From positions 119,265 to 183,264 of the forward strand of contig DAHUYE010000008.1 of NCBI GenBank assembly GCA_027315345.1: DNA of 64,000 nucleotides. Reading direction: 5' to 3'. Made by a program: the position numbers and the translations under genes. The notes beneath the pieces are model-generated. The model worked only from the letters and a program-made list of their open reading frames with translations. It did not search any database and was not told the DNA's origin. Within the stretch, counting starts at the first letter, position 1. The number at the start of each line of letters is the position of its first letter. The stretch is from Actinomycetota bacterium (GTDB taxonomy: Bacteria; Actinomycetota; Acidimicrobiia; Acidimicrobiales; JAJPHE01). Below are positions 1 to 7,819 of this stretch, piece by piece.

Positions 1-73
1 TCCACCTGGCCCCATTGCTCTACCGTCGAGACGATGGACGCGGCTCCACTACCGCCCGCATCCGGCCGCGGTC

Positions 74-916
74 GTGCCTAGCCGGAGCGAGTTCCAGTCC
101 GTCGCCGAAGCCACCGACGGTCGGCTGCGGCCCTACCTCCATCTCACCGACCCCGCCCTCCGGCGCGGTTATGAGGCCAGAGAGGGGCTGTTCATAGCCG
201 AGGGTCGGCTGGTGGTGGAGAGGTTGCTCGGGTCCCGCTATCCGGTGCGATCGGTGCTGGTCACCGAGGCCGGGGCCCGCCGGATGGCGGGGGTGCTGGC
301 GGCGGCAGCCACCACGGTCATGGTGGTGGATGAGGAGTTGGCCCGGACCATCACCGGATTCCAGCTGCACCGCGGGATCCTGGCCTGCGCCGGCCGGCTC
401 CCGCTGCCGGAGCCGACGGCGCTGGCGTCGGGCGCCGGCGTGGTCATGGTGCTGGAGGACATAGCCGACCAGACCAACATGGGCGGTCTGTTCCGCAGCG
501 GCCTGGCCCTCGGTGTGGGCGCCGCCCTCCTGTCCCCGGGTTGTTGCGACCCGCTGTACCGGCGTTCGGTACGGGTCTCGATGGGGGCCAGCCTGCATCT
601 GCCCTACGCCGTCCTCGAACCCTGGCCCGACGCGCTGGCCGGCTTGGGCACCACTCATCACCTGCTGGCCCTCACCCCCGATCCGGCCGGGGTGGCACTG
701 GATGACTTCGCCCGGTCGTGGGCGGGTGAGCCCCTCGGCCTCGTGCTGGGCACCGAGGGCGACGGCCTGTCGAGAGAGGCCCAGGCCGCCTGCCGGACCC
801 GGGTGCGGATACCGATGCGGGACGGCTCGGACTCTCTCAACGTGGCCACGGCGGCGGCCATCGCCTTCGCCTTCCTGGCCGATCCGGCCCGGCCGCCGGC
901 GCCGTTCCCGGCGTAG
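74..916 (+). CDS. TrmH/SpoU-family RNA 2'-O-ribose methyltransferase
   Basis: Likely transfers a methyl group from S-adenosylmethionine to a ribose 2'-OH of rRNA or tRNA in the cytoplasm. The 280-residue protein has an N-terminal substrate-binding region (about 18-110) and then the SPOUT knot motifs: N135 to R141 in NMGGLFR, LGTEGDGLS at 225-233 and the SAM-loop motif IPMRDGSDSLNVAT at 246-259. The start is a GTG without a clear Shine-Dalgarno sequence. The reading frame stays open to the left edge of the window, so a start further upstream is possible. The exact RNA target cannot be told from sequence. Confidence 0.85.
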   Translation: MPSRSEFQSVAEATDGRLRPYLHLTDPALRRGYEAREGLFIAEGRLVVERLLGSRYPVRSVLVTEAGARRMAGVLAAAATTVMVVDEELARTITGFQLHRGILACAGRLPLPEPTALASGAGVVMVLEDIADQTNMGGLFRSGLALGVGAALLSPGCCDPLYRRSVRVSMGASLHLPYAVLEPWPDALAGLGTTHHLLALTPDPAGVALDDFARSWAGEPLGLVLGTEGDGLSREAQAACRTRVRIPMRDGSDSLNVATAAAIAFAFLADPARPPAPFPA

Positions 917-967
917 TCCCCGGAGGACGATGGCCCGGCCGGTCTGGGGATCCGGGCCCTGAACAGG

Positions 968-973
968 TAGGAT
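968..973 (+). promoter_or_regulatory. candidate -10 box of the DEAD-box helicase gene
   Basis: TAGGAT fits the actinobacterial TAnnnT -10 form. It would place transcription start near 980 and leave a leader of about 115 bases before the ATG at 1095. The ATG at 972 sits inside this hexamer, which argues against the longer helicase start. No convincing -35 box was seen. Confidence 0.3.
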
Positions 974-1094
974 GGTGGTCAGGACTTCACGATTGCTCGT
1001 GCGGACCCACGGGAGCCTTGCCTCGTTCCCGGCCCAGAACCCCTGGTGCGGTCAAGCCGGTCGTCGGCCCCGCGCCGACTACCGATCGGACATC

Positions 1095-2255
1095 ATGACC
1101 ACCAGTTTCCTCGATCTCGGAGTCTCCGAGAAGCTCAACGCGGTCCTGAACGAGTCGGGGGTCACCTCCCCCTTCCCGGTTCAGGCCCTGACCATCCCCG
1201 ACGCCCTCACCGGGCGCGATGTCTGTGGCAAGGCCAAGACCGGCTCGGGCAAGACCCTGGCCTTCGCCATCCCCATGCTCCAGCGAGCCGTGCCCGGCGC
1301 CCGCCCCGGTCGTCCCCGGGCCCTGGTGCTGGTGCCGACCCGGGAGCTGGCGGCCCAGGTCCACAACGTCATGGCTCCCCTGGCCGATGCCCTCGGGCTG
1401 AAGGCGGCGGTGGCTTACGGTGGGACCCCGGTAAAGAAGAACGCCGATGCCCTGGCCAAGGGTATCGACGTCCTGACCGCCACCCCGGGACGCCTGATCG
1501 ATCTGGTCGACTCCGGAACCGCCTTCCTCGATGACGTGGCGGCGGTGGTGGTGGACGAGGCCGACCGGATGGCCGACATGGGCTTCCTGCCCCAGGTCGA
1601 CTGGCTGTTGCGCCGCACCGTGGGCCGTCAGCAGACCATGCTCTTTTCCGCCACCCTGGACGGGGACGTCGGCTATCTGGTCAAGCAGTACATGGTCGAT
1701 CCGATCGGCCACGAGGTGGTGGCCGATGAGCCGACCGTCGAGTCCATGGAGCACCGCTTCCTGGCCGTGCACGGGATGGACAAGGCCAAGGTGGCCGCCG
1801 CCATCATCGCCTCCTCCCGGCGCACCATCGTCTTCTCCGCCACCAAGCGGGGCGCCGAGCGGGCGGCCGAGGAGCTGGAGAAGCTGGGAGTGAAGGTGGC
1901 CTCCTTGCACGGAAATCTGCGTCAGGAGCAGCGGGAGCGGGCCCTGGCTGCCTTCACCGCCGGGCGCATCCCGGCTCTGGTCGCCACCGACGTGGCCGCC
2001 CGGGGTATCGACGTGGAGGGCATCGAAGTGGTCATCCATTACGACCCCGCCACCGACCACAAGGAGTACCTGCACCGCTCGGGCCGCACCGCCCGGGCCG
2101 GCGCCCACGGTCTGGCCGTGAGCCTGCTCCTGTGGAATCAACACGTGACCGCCGAGCGGATCTGTCGTCAGCTGTCCATTGCCCAGCCCGTGGTCGAGGT
2201 GTTCAGCAACGACCCCCGCCTGGCCGACCTGGTCACCTGGAACCCCGCCGCCTAG
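1095..2255 (+). CDS. DEAD-box ATP-dependent RNA helicase
   Basis: Unwinds RNA duplexes with ATP. The order of motifs is complete: a Q-motif region around 27-30, Walker A AKTGSGKT (47-54), PTRELA (81-86), TPGR (130-133), DEAD (154-157), SAT (185-187), then the second RecA domain with ATDVAARGID and HRSGRTARAG. There is little C-terminal extension beyond the core, so it is a small helicase of 386 residues. I chose the ATG at 1095 (MTTSFLDLG), where the family's N-terminus begins. An in-frame ATG at 972 would add 41 residues with no family features and overlaps a possible -10 box. The specific RNA role is unknown. Confidence 0.9.
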   Translation: MTTSFLDLGVSEKLNAVLNESGVTSPFPVQALTIPDALTGRDVCGKAKTGSGKTLAFAIPMLQRAVPGARPGRPRALVLVPTRELAAQVHNVMAPLADALGLKAAVAYGGTPVKKNADALAKGIDVLTATPGRLIDLVDSGTAFLDDVAAVVVDEADRMADMGFLPQVDWLLRRTVGRQQTMLFSATLDGDVGYLVKQYMVDPIGHEVVADEPTVESMEHRFLAVHGMDKAKVAAAIIASSRRTIVFSATKRGAERAAEELEKLGVKVASLHGNLRQEQRERALAAFTAGRIPALVATDVAARGIDVEGIEVVIHYDPATDHKEYLHRSGRTARAGAHGLAVSLLLWNQHVTAERICRQLSIAQPVVEVFSNDPRLADLVTWNPAA

Positions 2256-2297
2256 AACGTACGGCTGCCGGGACCCCCTGACTACAACGGTCGCGCC

Positions 2298-2319
2298 GCC
2301 CGGGGTTGGGCCCCCGGGC
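2298..2319. terminator. G+C-rich hairpin between convergent genes
   Basis: GCCCGGGG (2298-2305) can pair with CCCCGGGC (2312-2319) across a short loop. It lies between the convergent ends of the helicase and the NlpC/P60 gene, where a bidirectional terminator would be expected. There is no T tract, so this is only a candidate. Confidence 0.35.
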
Positions 2320-2364
2320 ACGCGGCGGGCGTGGTCCGAAGGACCCGGGTGCCCGCCGCCAATG

Positions 2365-3468
2365 TCACGGCCGGACCCCGTGGGGCATGACGTCGTGGTC
2401 GCCCCACTGGTCGAGGGTGTTGAGTTGGACGACGTCCCCGGTGGCCTCCACGATCCCGTCCCCGCCCACGTAGATGGCGGCGTGATAGACGCTTGACCAG
2501 TCGGCCGCCACGCCGTCGCCCCAGAAGACGAGGTCCCCGGCCACCAGGTTGCCGAGGGGGATGGGGGGCCCGGCGGTGTGGTACTGATCGTTGGCCACCC
2601 GGGCGAAGCCGACCTTATCGGCGTTCACCCACGAGGCCAGAGCCAGGCCGGAACAGTCGTAGCCGATGGGACCGTTGCCACCCCAGATGTAGGGCTTGCC
2701 GAGCTGGGCGAAGGCGAATAGCACGGCCCGGTCCCCCGGGGTGGCCCCGGAGAACATGAGGGCCTGGGTCGGAGCCGGCCCGGTGGCGTCCCCGTAGCCG
2801 TAGTCGGTGCCGTTCTGGTCCACGATCCAGTAGCCCTGGCCGTCCTGAGTCGAGACGATCTTCTCGGCCGGCTCCACGGATGGATCGGCTCCCATGGAGC
2901 CGTAGTAGGTGGCGTCACCGAAGCCGAACACCCCGCCGTCGGAGGAAAGAAGCCAGTACCCCTTACCGTCCGGAGTGGGCGCCAGCGACACCACCGGCGC
3001 ACTCAGATGCTGCCCACCGGACGAACCGGCGAAGACGGCATCACCGAAGGCGAACACACCCCCGTCCCGGGCCACCAGCCAGTAGCCGGCTCCGTCGGGA
3101 GTAGAGGCCATTCCCACCACCGGCTGGGCCAGACGCTCCGCCCCGGTGGATCCCCAGTAGCCGGCGTCCCCGAAGGCGAATACCCCACCGTCCGCCCCCA
3201 CCAGCCAGTAGCCCCCGTCATCGGGCGTGGGGGCTATTCCGACCATCGGGCCAACCAGGGCCATGGCCCCGGCCGATCCGTACGAGCCGGCCGAGCCGAA
3301 ATTCCAAACTCCCCCGCTGGAGCTGGCCAGCCAGAAGGAGGCGGCCGTGGAGGCGTCGGCGGCGGCCGGTGCGGCGCCGGACATGCTCAGGCCGCCGGCC
3401 AGGACCGAGGCCGCGCTCAGGAACGGGACGACAAAAGTGGAGATCCGCCGCAACACAGGCCATGGCAT
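2365..3468 (-). CDS. secreted NlpC/P60 peptidoglycan hydrolase with N-terminal repeats
   Basis: A predicted secreted cell-wall peptidase of 367 residues. Residues 1-38 look like a signal peptide with a basic start and a long hydrophobic, alanine-rich stretch. Residues 45-228 hold five repeats of a GYWLV-DGGVFAFGDA-YGS unit with a 42-residue period, the last one degenerate. The C-terminal NlpC/P60 domain (about 245-360) has the catalytic cysteine C272 in YDCSG and the catalytic histidine H329 in YHAAIY. The family cleaves peptide stems of peptidoglycan. The repeats may bind glycan or wall polymers, but that is a guess. It is convergent with the helicase gene and stands alone. Confidence 0.85.
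   Translation of the reverse strand: MPWPVLRRISTFVVPFLSAASVLAGGLSMSGAAPAAADASTAASFWLASSSGGVWNFGSAGSYGSAGAMALVGPMVGIAPTPDDGGYWLVGADGGVFAFGDAGYWGSTGAERLAQPVVGMASTPDGAGYWLVARDGGVFAFGDAVFAGSSGGQHLSAPVVSLAPTPDGKGYWLLSSDGGVFGFGDATYYGSMGADPSVEPAEKIVSTQDGQGYWIVDQNGTDYGYGDATGPAPTQALMFSGATPGDRAVLFAFAQLGKPYIWGGNGPIGYDCSGLALASWVNADKVGFARVANDQYHTAGPPIPLGNLVAGDLVFWGDGVAADWSSVYHAAIYVGGDGIVEATGDVVQLNTLDQWGDHDVMPHGVRP
2785..3336 (-). repeat. in-gene tandem repeats, about 126 bp period
   Basis: This segment encodes four clear copies and one weak copy of a 42-residue unit centred on GGVFAFGDA. Unit cores lie at residues 45-65, 86-107, 128-149, 170-191 and 212-228 of the NlpC/P60 protein. Regular aromatic and glycine positions suggest blades or strands of a beta-rich fold. 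Similar repeats occur, as I remember, in secreted proteins of Acidimicrobiia. Confidence 0.75.
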
Positions 3469-3589
3469 CGGCGCCGGCTGAGTGGGCCCTTAGCAAAATG
3501 GTCACCGTGGCTTACCGGACCGCAGGCGCATGGGATGACGGGCCGGTGGGGACTAGACAGGCGTGCCCGCGCCGTCCCGGGGAGGCCCA

Positions 3590-4846
3590 GTGACCGGCAC
3601 GGTCACCCACAGCGATGACCAACAGAGGGCCCGCCTGGCCTCAGCCCGGCTCCGGGCCACCCTGATCCTGGCCGCCGTCAGTGCCCTCTTCATCGTCCTG
3701 ACCGCCCTCGGCTGCGACCACGGGGCATGGGGGTACCTGCAGGCGGCGGCGGAGGCGTCCATGGTCGGTGGCGTGGCCGACTGGTTCGCGGTGACGGCGC
3801 TGTTCCGCCGTCCCCTCGGACTGCCCATTCCCCACACCGCGGTCATAGTGGAGCGCAAGGACCAGTTCGGTGACACCCTCGGGCGATTCGTGCAGGAGAA
3901 CTTCCTCAATGCCGAGGTCCTGTCCGAGCGGCTCCGGGCCGCCGATGCCCCCCGGCGCCTGGCGGCCTGGCTCAGCGACGGCGCCAACGCCCGCCGGGCG
4001 GCCGGACGAGCCGCCGAGCTGGCCGTGGACCTGGCCGGGATGCTCAAGGAGGAGGACGTCCACGACACGCTGGCCCGGGAGCTCGACCGGGCCCTCCAGT
4101 CGGTCCCGGTGGCGCGGCTGGCCGGTCAGGGCCTGCGCATGGCCACCGCCGACGGGCGTCACTCGGCCCTGCTCGACTCCCTGCTGACTGGCACCGACCG
4201 GTTGCTCACCGACAACGAAGCCGTCCTGCGGGACCGGTTCCACCAGGAGTCCCCGAGTTGGGTCCCGGAGCTGATCGATGACGCCGTCTTCGAGCGGCTG
4301 CTCAGGCGGATCCGGCGCTCGCTGCACGAGGTGGCCGCCGACCCGGACCATCGGTACCGTCGCGATTTCGACGGCTGGCTCCAGGACTTCATCGACCGAC
4401 TGGAGAACTCCGACGAGCTGCAGGCCAAAGTCGAGGACATGAAGATGGACCTGTTGTCCCAGGTCGAACTGCGGGAGCTGACCACCGGGGTGTGGTCCGA
4501 TCTCAAGGCGTTGCTGAGGGATCAGGCCACCGACGCGGACTCCGAGCTGCGCCGCCGGCTGGCCGAGACCCTGCGGTCGGCCGGCCGCCGTTTGGAATCC
4601 GACCCAGGCCTCCGGGCCGCGGTGGAACAGGCGGCCCAGACCCTGGTCACCTCGATGGCCGGGCAATTCCAGGCTGACCTGGCCGGGCTGGTCAGCACCA
4701 CCATCCAGCGCTGGGACGGCCGGGAGACGGCCGATCGCCTCGAGCTCCTGCTGGGGCGGGATCTGCAGTTCATCCGGATCAACGGCACCCTGGTCGGTGC
4801 TCTGGTGGGCCTGGCCCTGCACGGACTGGCCGCCCTGATCGGCTGA
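3590..4846 (+). CDS. DUF445 family membrane-anchored protein
   Basis: A DUF445 protein of about 418 residues with unknown biochemical role. It has a hydrophobic segment near the N-terminus (ATLILAAVSALFIVLTALG), then the family hallmark around MVGGVADWFAVTALFRRP and GLPIPHTAVI, a long helical charged middle part, and a C-terminal hydrophobic helix ending in GLALHGLAALIG. The start at GTG 3590 is chosen because GGGGAGG lies about six bases upstream. A GTG at 3563 in the same frame would add nine residues. It is divergent from the NlpC/P60 gene. Confidence 0.8.
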   Translation: MTGTVTHSDDQQRARLASARLRATLILAAVSALFIVLTALGCDHGAWGYLQAAAEASMVGGVADWFAVTALFRRPLGLPIPHTAVIVERKDQFGDTLGRFVQENFLNAEVLSERLRAADAPRRLAAWLSDGANARRAAGRAAELAVDLAGMLKEEDVHDTLARELDRALQSVPVARLAGQGLRMATADGRHSALLDSLLTGTDRLLTDNEAVLRDRFHQESPSWVPELIDDAVFERLLRRIRRSLHEVAADPDHRYRRDFDGWLQDFIDRLENSDELQAKVEDMKMDLLSQVELRELTTGVWSDLKALLRDQATDADSELRRRLAETLRSAGRRLESDPGLRAAVEQAAQTLVTSMAGQFQADLAGLVSTTIQRWDGRETADRLELLLGRDLQFIRINGTLVGALVGLALHGLAALIG

Positions 4847-4873
4847 GGTGGGTCCCGACCGGCCTCCGACGGT

Positions 4874-5074
4874 TCAGTCCTCGGTCGGATCCTCCAGGAC
4901 CAGATCCCATCGGTCGAGACAGTCGGCGCAGCGGTACACGGCCAGGTCCCCGGCGGCGGGGGGATCCTCATCCGACCAGCTGGTGAGCAGGTGGGCCCGC
5001 CCGCCGCAGTCGACGCACACGATGACCGGGTCGGGGATGATGCTGCGCCGGCCCGAGGGGTAGGAGCCGGTCAC
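4874..5074 (-). CDS. small zinc-ribbon protein of unknown function
   Basis: A 66-residue protein with two CxxC pairs, CVDCGG and CADC, spaced as in a one-knuckle-pair zinc ribbon. It starts with a GTG whose last two bases and the next base form the TGA stop of the esterase gene (GTGA overlap, 5071-5074), so it is probably translationally coupled. The acidic C-terminus ends in DLVLEDPTED. I do not recognise a named family. It could be a small metal-binding or nucleic-acid-binding protein. Confidence 0.6.
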   Translation of the reverse strand: MTGSYPSGRRSIIPDPVIVCVDCGGRAHLLTSWSDEDPPAAGDLAVYRCADCLDRWDLVLEDPTED

Positions 5075-5997
5075 GCCAGCGCGTCCCGCACGGCCCGGCC
5101 GGCACGGTCGACCGCCTGGCGGGCGACGTCCACGGTGGCATGCATGCCGAAGAAGCCATGGATCATGCCGTCGAAACGGATCAACTCGGTATCCACGCCG
5201 GCCGAGCGCAGGGTGGTGGCGTAGGCCTCGCCTTCGTCGCGGATGGGATCGAACTCGGCTGTGATCACCAGAGCGGGTGGCAGCCCGTGGTGATCGGGGG
5301 CCAGCAGCGGTGACATCCTCCAGTCCTCCCGGTCGGGAGGGGCGTACTGCCGGTAGAACCACTCGACGTCCTCGCTGGTCATGAAGTACCCGAGCCCGTT
5401 CTCGCTCAGTGACGGCCACTGCAGGCGGCCGTCGGTGGCCGGATACACGAGCAGCTGGTAGCGGATCGGAGGTCCTCCGGCGTCTCGGGCGAGGAGTGAC
5501 ACAACCGCGGCCAGATTCCCGCCGGCCGAGTCCCCGCCCACCGCCAGGCGGCCGGCGTCCAGACCGAGTTGGCCGGCATGGTCGTGGATCCATCCCAGCG
5601 CCGCCCAGGAGTCCTCGACGGCCGCCGGGAAGGGGTGCTCCGGAGCCAGTCGGTAACCGACGCTGATGACGGCGGCCCCGGAGGCGTTCGCCAGCGCCCG
5701 GGCGGTGCCGTCGCTGGTCTCGATGTCCCCGATGGTCCAGCCCCCACCGTGGATCCACACCAGGACGGGATGGACGGCCTGGTCCAAGGGCCGGTACAGG
5801 CGCAGCTCGATGTCGCTTCCGGGCCCGGGACAACTGAGATCCTCCACGGATCGGACCTCCTCGACCTCGACCGGCACCCGCATCTGGGCCATGAAGGCCC
5901 GCACCCCGGCGGCGTCGGGAGCCACCGTGGCGATGCCCTGAAAGCCGAACTGGGTCTGGAGGTCGAGCAGGGCCTGGATCTGCGGGTCGACGGGCAC
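5071..5997 (-). CDS. alpha/beta hydrolase (HSL-type esterase)
   Basis: A cytoplasmic carboxylesterase or lipase of the hormone-sensitive-lipase type. In order it shows the oxyanion motif HGGG (in WIHGGGW), the nucleophile elbow GDSAGG, the acid in EFDPIRDEG and the catalytic histidine in MIHGF. The 308-residue length is normal for the family. The GTG at 5997 is chosen because AGGAGAGAGAGG lies just upstream. A start at 6057 would add 20 residues without family similarity. It is followed directly by the small zinc-ribbon gene. The substrate is unknown; short-chain esters or lactones are plausible. Confidence 0.82.
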   Translation of the reverse strand: MPVDPQIQALLDLQTQFGFQGIATVAPDAAGVRAFMAQMRVPVEVEEVRSVEDLSCPGPGSDIELRLYRPLDQAVHPVLVWIHGGGWTIGDIETSDGTARALANASGAAVISVGYRLAPEHPFPAAVEDSWAALGWIHDHAGQLGLDAGRLAVGGDSAGGNLAAVVSLLARDAGGPPIRYQLLVYPATDGRLQWPSLSENGLGYFMTSEDVEWFYRQYAPPDREDWRMSPLLAPDHHGLPPALVITAEFDPIRDEGEAYATTLRSAGVDTELIRFDGMIHGFFGMHATVDVARQAVDRAGRAVRDALA

Positions 5998-6112
5998 GGG
6001 CCATCCTCTCTCTCCTGAGACTGGCGCGGATCGTAATCTGGCCCGGGCCGGGGCCAACCGGCTGGCCGGGCCTTATCGGCCGAGTGGGTTCAAACCGTCA
6101 GGGGGAGCCAAA

Positions 6113-7801
6113 TTGACCGGGTCCTACGCTTCCGGAGTCTCCGACCGGCCTCTGTCCGGCCTCACCCTGGGGGCAGCCCTTCGTCAGCGGGCCGATGTCC
6201 AGCCCGAAGCCCTGGCCCTGGTCTCCAGGCATCAGGGGATCCGGCTGACCTGGCGCCAGCTGGAGGACCGGGCCCGGGCCGTGGCCGGAGGCCTCCTGGC
6301 CGCGGGCATCCAGCCGGGCGACCGGGTCGGGATCTGGTCGGCCACCGCCTCGGAGTGGACGGAGCTCCAGTTCGGTTCGGCCATGGCCGGGGCCGTGCTG
6401 GTGAACATCAACCCCGCCTACCGGGCCTCCGAACTCCAGTACGCCCTGACCAAGGTGGGCGTCCGGCTGCTCGTGACCGCCGCCGGCCTCCGCCAGGCCG
6501 ACTACCTGGGGATGATCGGTGAGGTCCGGGCCTCCTGCCCCGACCTGGAGACGGTCGTCTGCCTGGATCCCCAGGCCGGGCCCAAGGCCGACTTCACCTG
6601 GGACGAGCTGATCCGGCCGGGCTGGGCACCCGAAGGACATCGGCCCGGAACCCCCGAGACGTGGGCGGCCGAGCTCGATGCCCGCATGGAAGGCATCGAC
6701 CCGGATGACCCGGTCAACATCCAGTTCACCAGCGGGACCACCGGCCAGCCCAAGGGCGCCACCCTGAGCCACCACAACATCGTCAACAATGCCGACGTAA
6801 TAGCCGGCGTCCTCGGCTACGGGCCGGAGGACAAGGTGTGCATTCCGGTCCCGCTCTATCACTGCTTCGGAATGGGCATCGGGAACCTCGGCTGCCTTAT
6901 GAGCGGTTCCACCATCGTGTATCCGGCCGAGTCCTTCGATGCCGGCGCCACCCTGGAAGCCATCAGCCAGGAGAAATGCACCTCGATCTACGGGGTCCCG
7001 ACCATGTTCATCGCCATGCTCGAGCAGCCCGACTTTCCCTCCTTCGATATGACGTCACTTCGCACCGGGGTGATGGCCGGGGCGCCCTGTCCCATCGAGT
7101 TGATGCGCCGGGTGGTGGCCGAGATGCACGCTGAGGAGATGACCATCTGCTACGGCATGACCGAGACATCTCCCGTATCCACCATGACCAGGCGGGATGA
7201 TGACCTGATGACGCGGACCAGCTCGGTGGGAAGGCCCCTCCCCCACACCGAGGTGAAGCTGGTCGACCCGGAGACGGACCGGGTGGTGCCCCGAGGGACA
7301 CCCGGGGAACTCTGCACCCGGGGCTATCTGGTCATGTCGGGCTACTGGGAGGATGCCGAATCCACCGGACGGGCGGTGCGGCGGGGGTGGATGCACACCG
7401 GTGACTTGGCCGTGATGGACCAGGACGGCTACCTGAACATCGTGGGCCGGCTGACCGACATGGTCATCCGGGGCGGGGAGAACATCTATCCCCGAGAAGT
7501 CGAGGAGGTCCTCTTCGAACATCCCGGTGTGGCCAGCGTCCAGGTGGTCGGCGTCCCGGACGCCCGCATGGGAGAGGAACTGGCCGCCTTTATCGTCGTG
7601 CGGGCCGGAGCCAGCCTGGACGAACAGGAGATCCGGGACTTCTGCCGGGCCCGCCTGGCCCGCTTCAAGGTGCCCCGTCACGTCTGCTTCACCACCGAGT
7701 TCCCCATGACCGTCACCGGGAAGGTGCAGAAGTACCGGCTGCGCCAGGAGGCCATCGAGCGCCTCGGGCTTCACGCCGCCGACGACATCGCCACCGCCTG
7801 A
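6113..7801 (+). CDS. long/medium-chain fatty acyl-CoA synthetase (AMP-binding, ACSF2-like)
   Basis: Activates a fatty acid to its CoA thioester through an acyl-AMP intermediate. ANL-superfamily motifs are complete: the P-loop FTSGTTGQPKGATLSHHN, YGMTETSPVS, the hinge region TGDLAVMDQDGYLNIVGR, IRGGENIYPREVEE and the C-terminal catalytic lysine in TVTGKVQKYRL. The pattern GYLNIVGRLTDMVIRGGENIYP is typical of the ACSF2/FadD35-like branch. The TTG start at 6113 has GGGGGAG about seven bases upstream. The gene is divergent from the esterase, and the exact chain length is not readable. Confidence 0.85.
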   Translation: MTGSYASGVSDRPLSGLTLGAALRQRADVQPEALALVSRHQGIRLTWRQLEDRARAVAGGLLAAGIQPGDRVGIWSATASEWTELQFGSAMAGAVLVNINPAYRASELQYALTKVGVRLLVTAAGLRQADYLGMIGEVRASCPDLETVVCLDPQAGPKADFTWDELIRPGWAPEGHRPGTPETWAAELDARMEGIDPDDPVNIQFTSGTTGQPKGATLSHHNIVNNADVIAGVLGYGPEDKVCIPVPLYHCFGMGIGNLGCLMSGSTIVYPAESFDAGATLEAISQEKCTSIYGVPTMFIAMLEQPDFPSFDMTSLRTGVMAGAPCPIELMRRVVAEMHAEEMTICYGMTETSPVSTMTRRDDDLMTRTSSVGRPLPHTEVKLVDPETDRVVPRGTPGELCTRGYLVMSGYWEDAESTGRAVRRGWMHTGDLAVMDQDGYLNIVGRLTDMVIRGGENIYPREVEEVLFEHPGVASVQVVGVPDARMGEELAAFIVVRAGASLDEQEIRDFCRARLARFKVPRHVCFTTEFPMTVTGKVQKYRLRQEAIERLGLHAADDIATA

Positions 7802-7819
7802 GACGGCTCAGGAACCGGG

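Noticed and set aside
1-81. Open frame to a TAG at 79 that could be the tail of an upstream gene
   Set aside because: Only 26 codons are visible and nothing in them is recognisable, so it cannot be told from chance.
972-1094. Longer N-terminus for the helicase from ATG 972
   Set aside because: The extra 41 residues show no family similarity and the ATG falls inside a -10 candidate.
987-2321. Long antisense open frame over the helicase
   Set aside because: It is rich in Gly, His and Gln as expected for the reverse of G+C-rich coding DNA and has no domain. The same holds for long antisense frames at about 19357-21330, 46481-48580 and 59768-62335.
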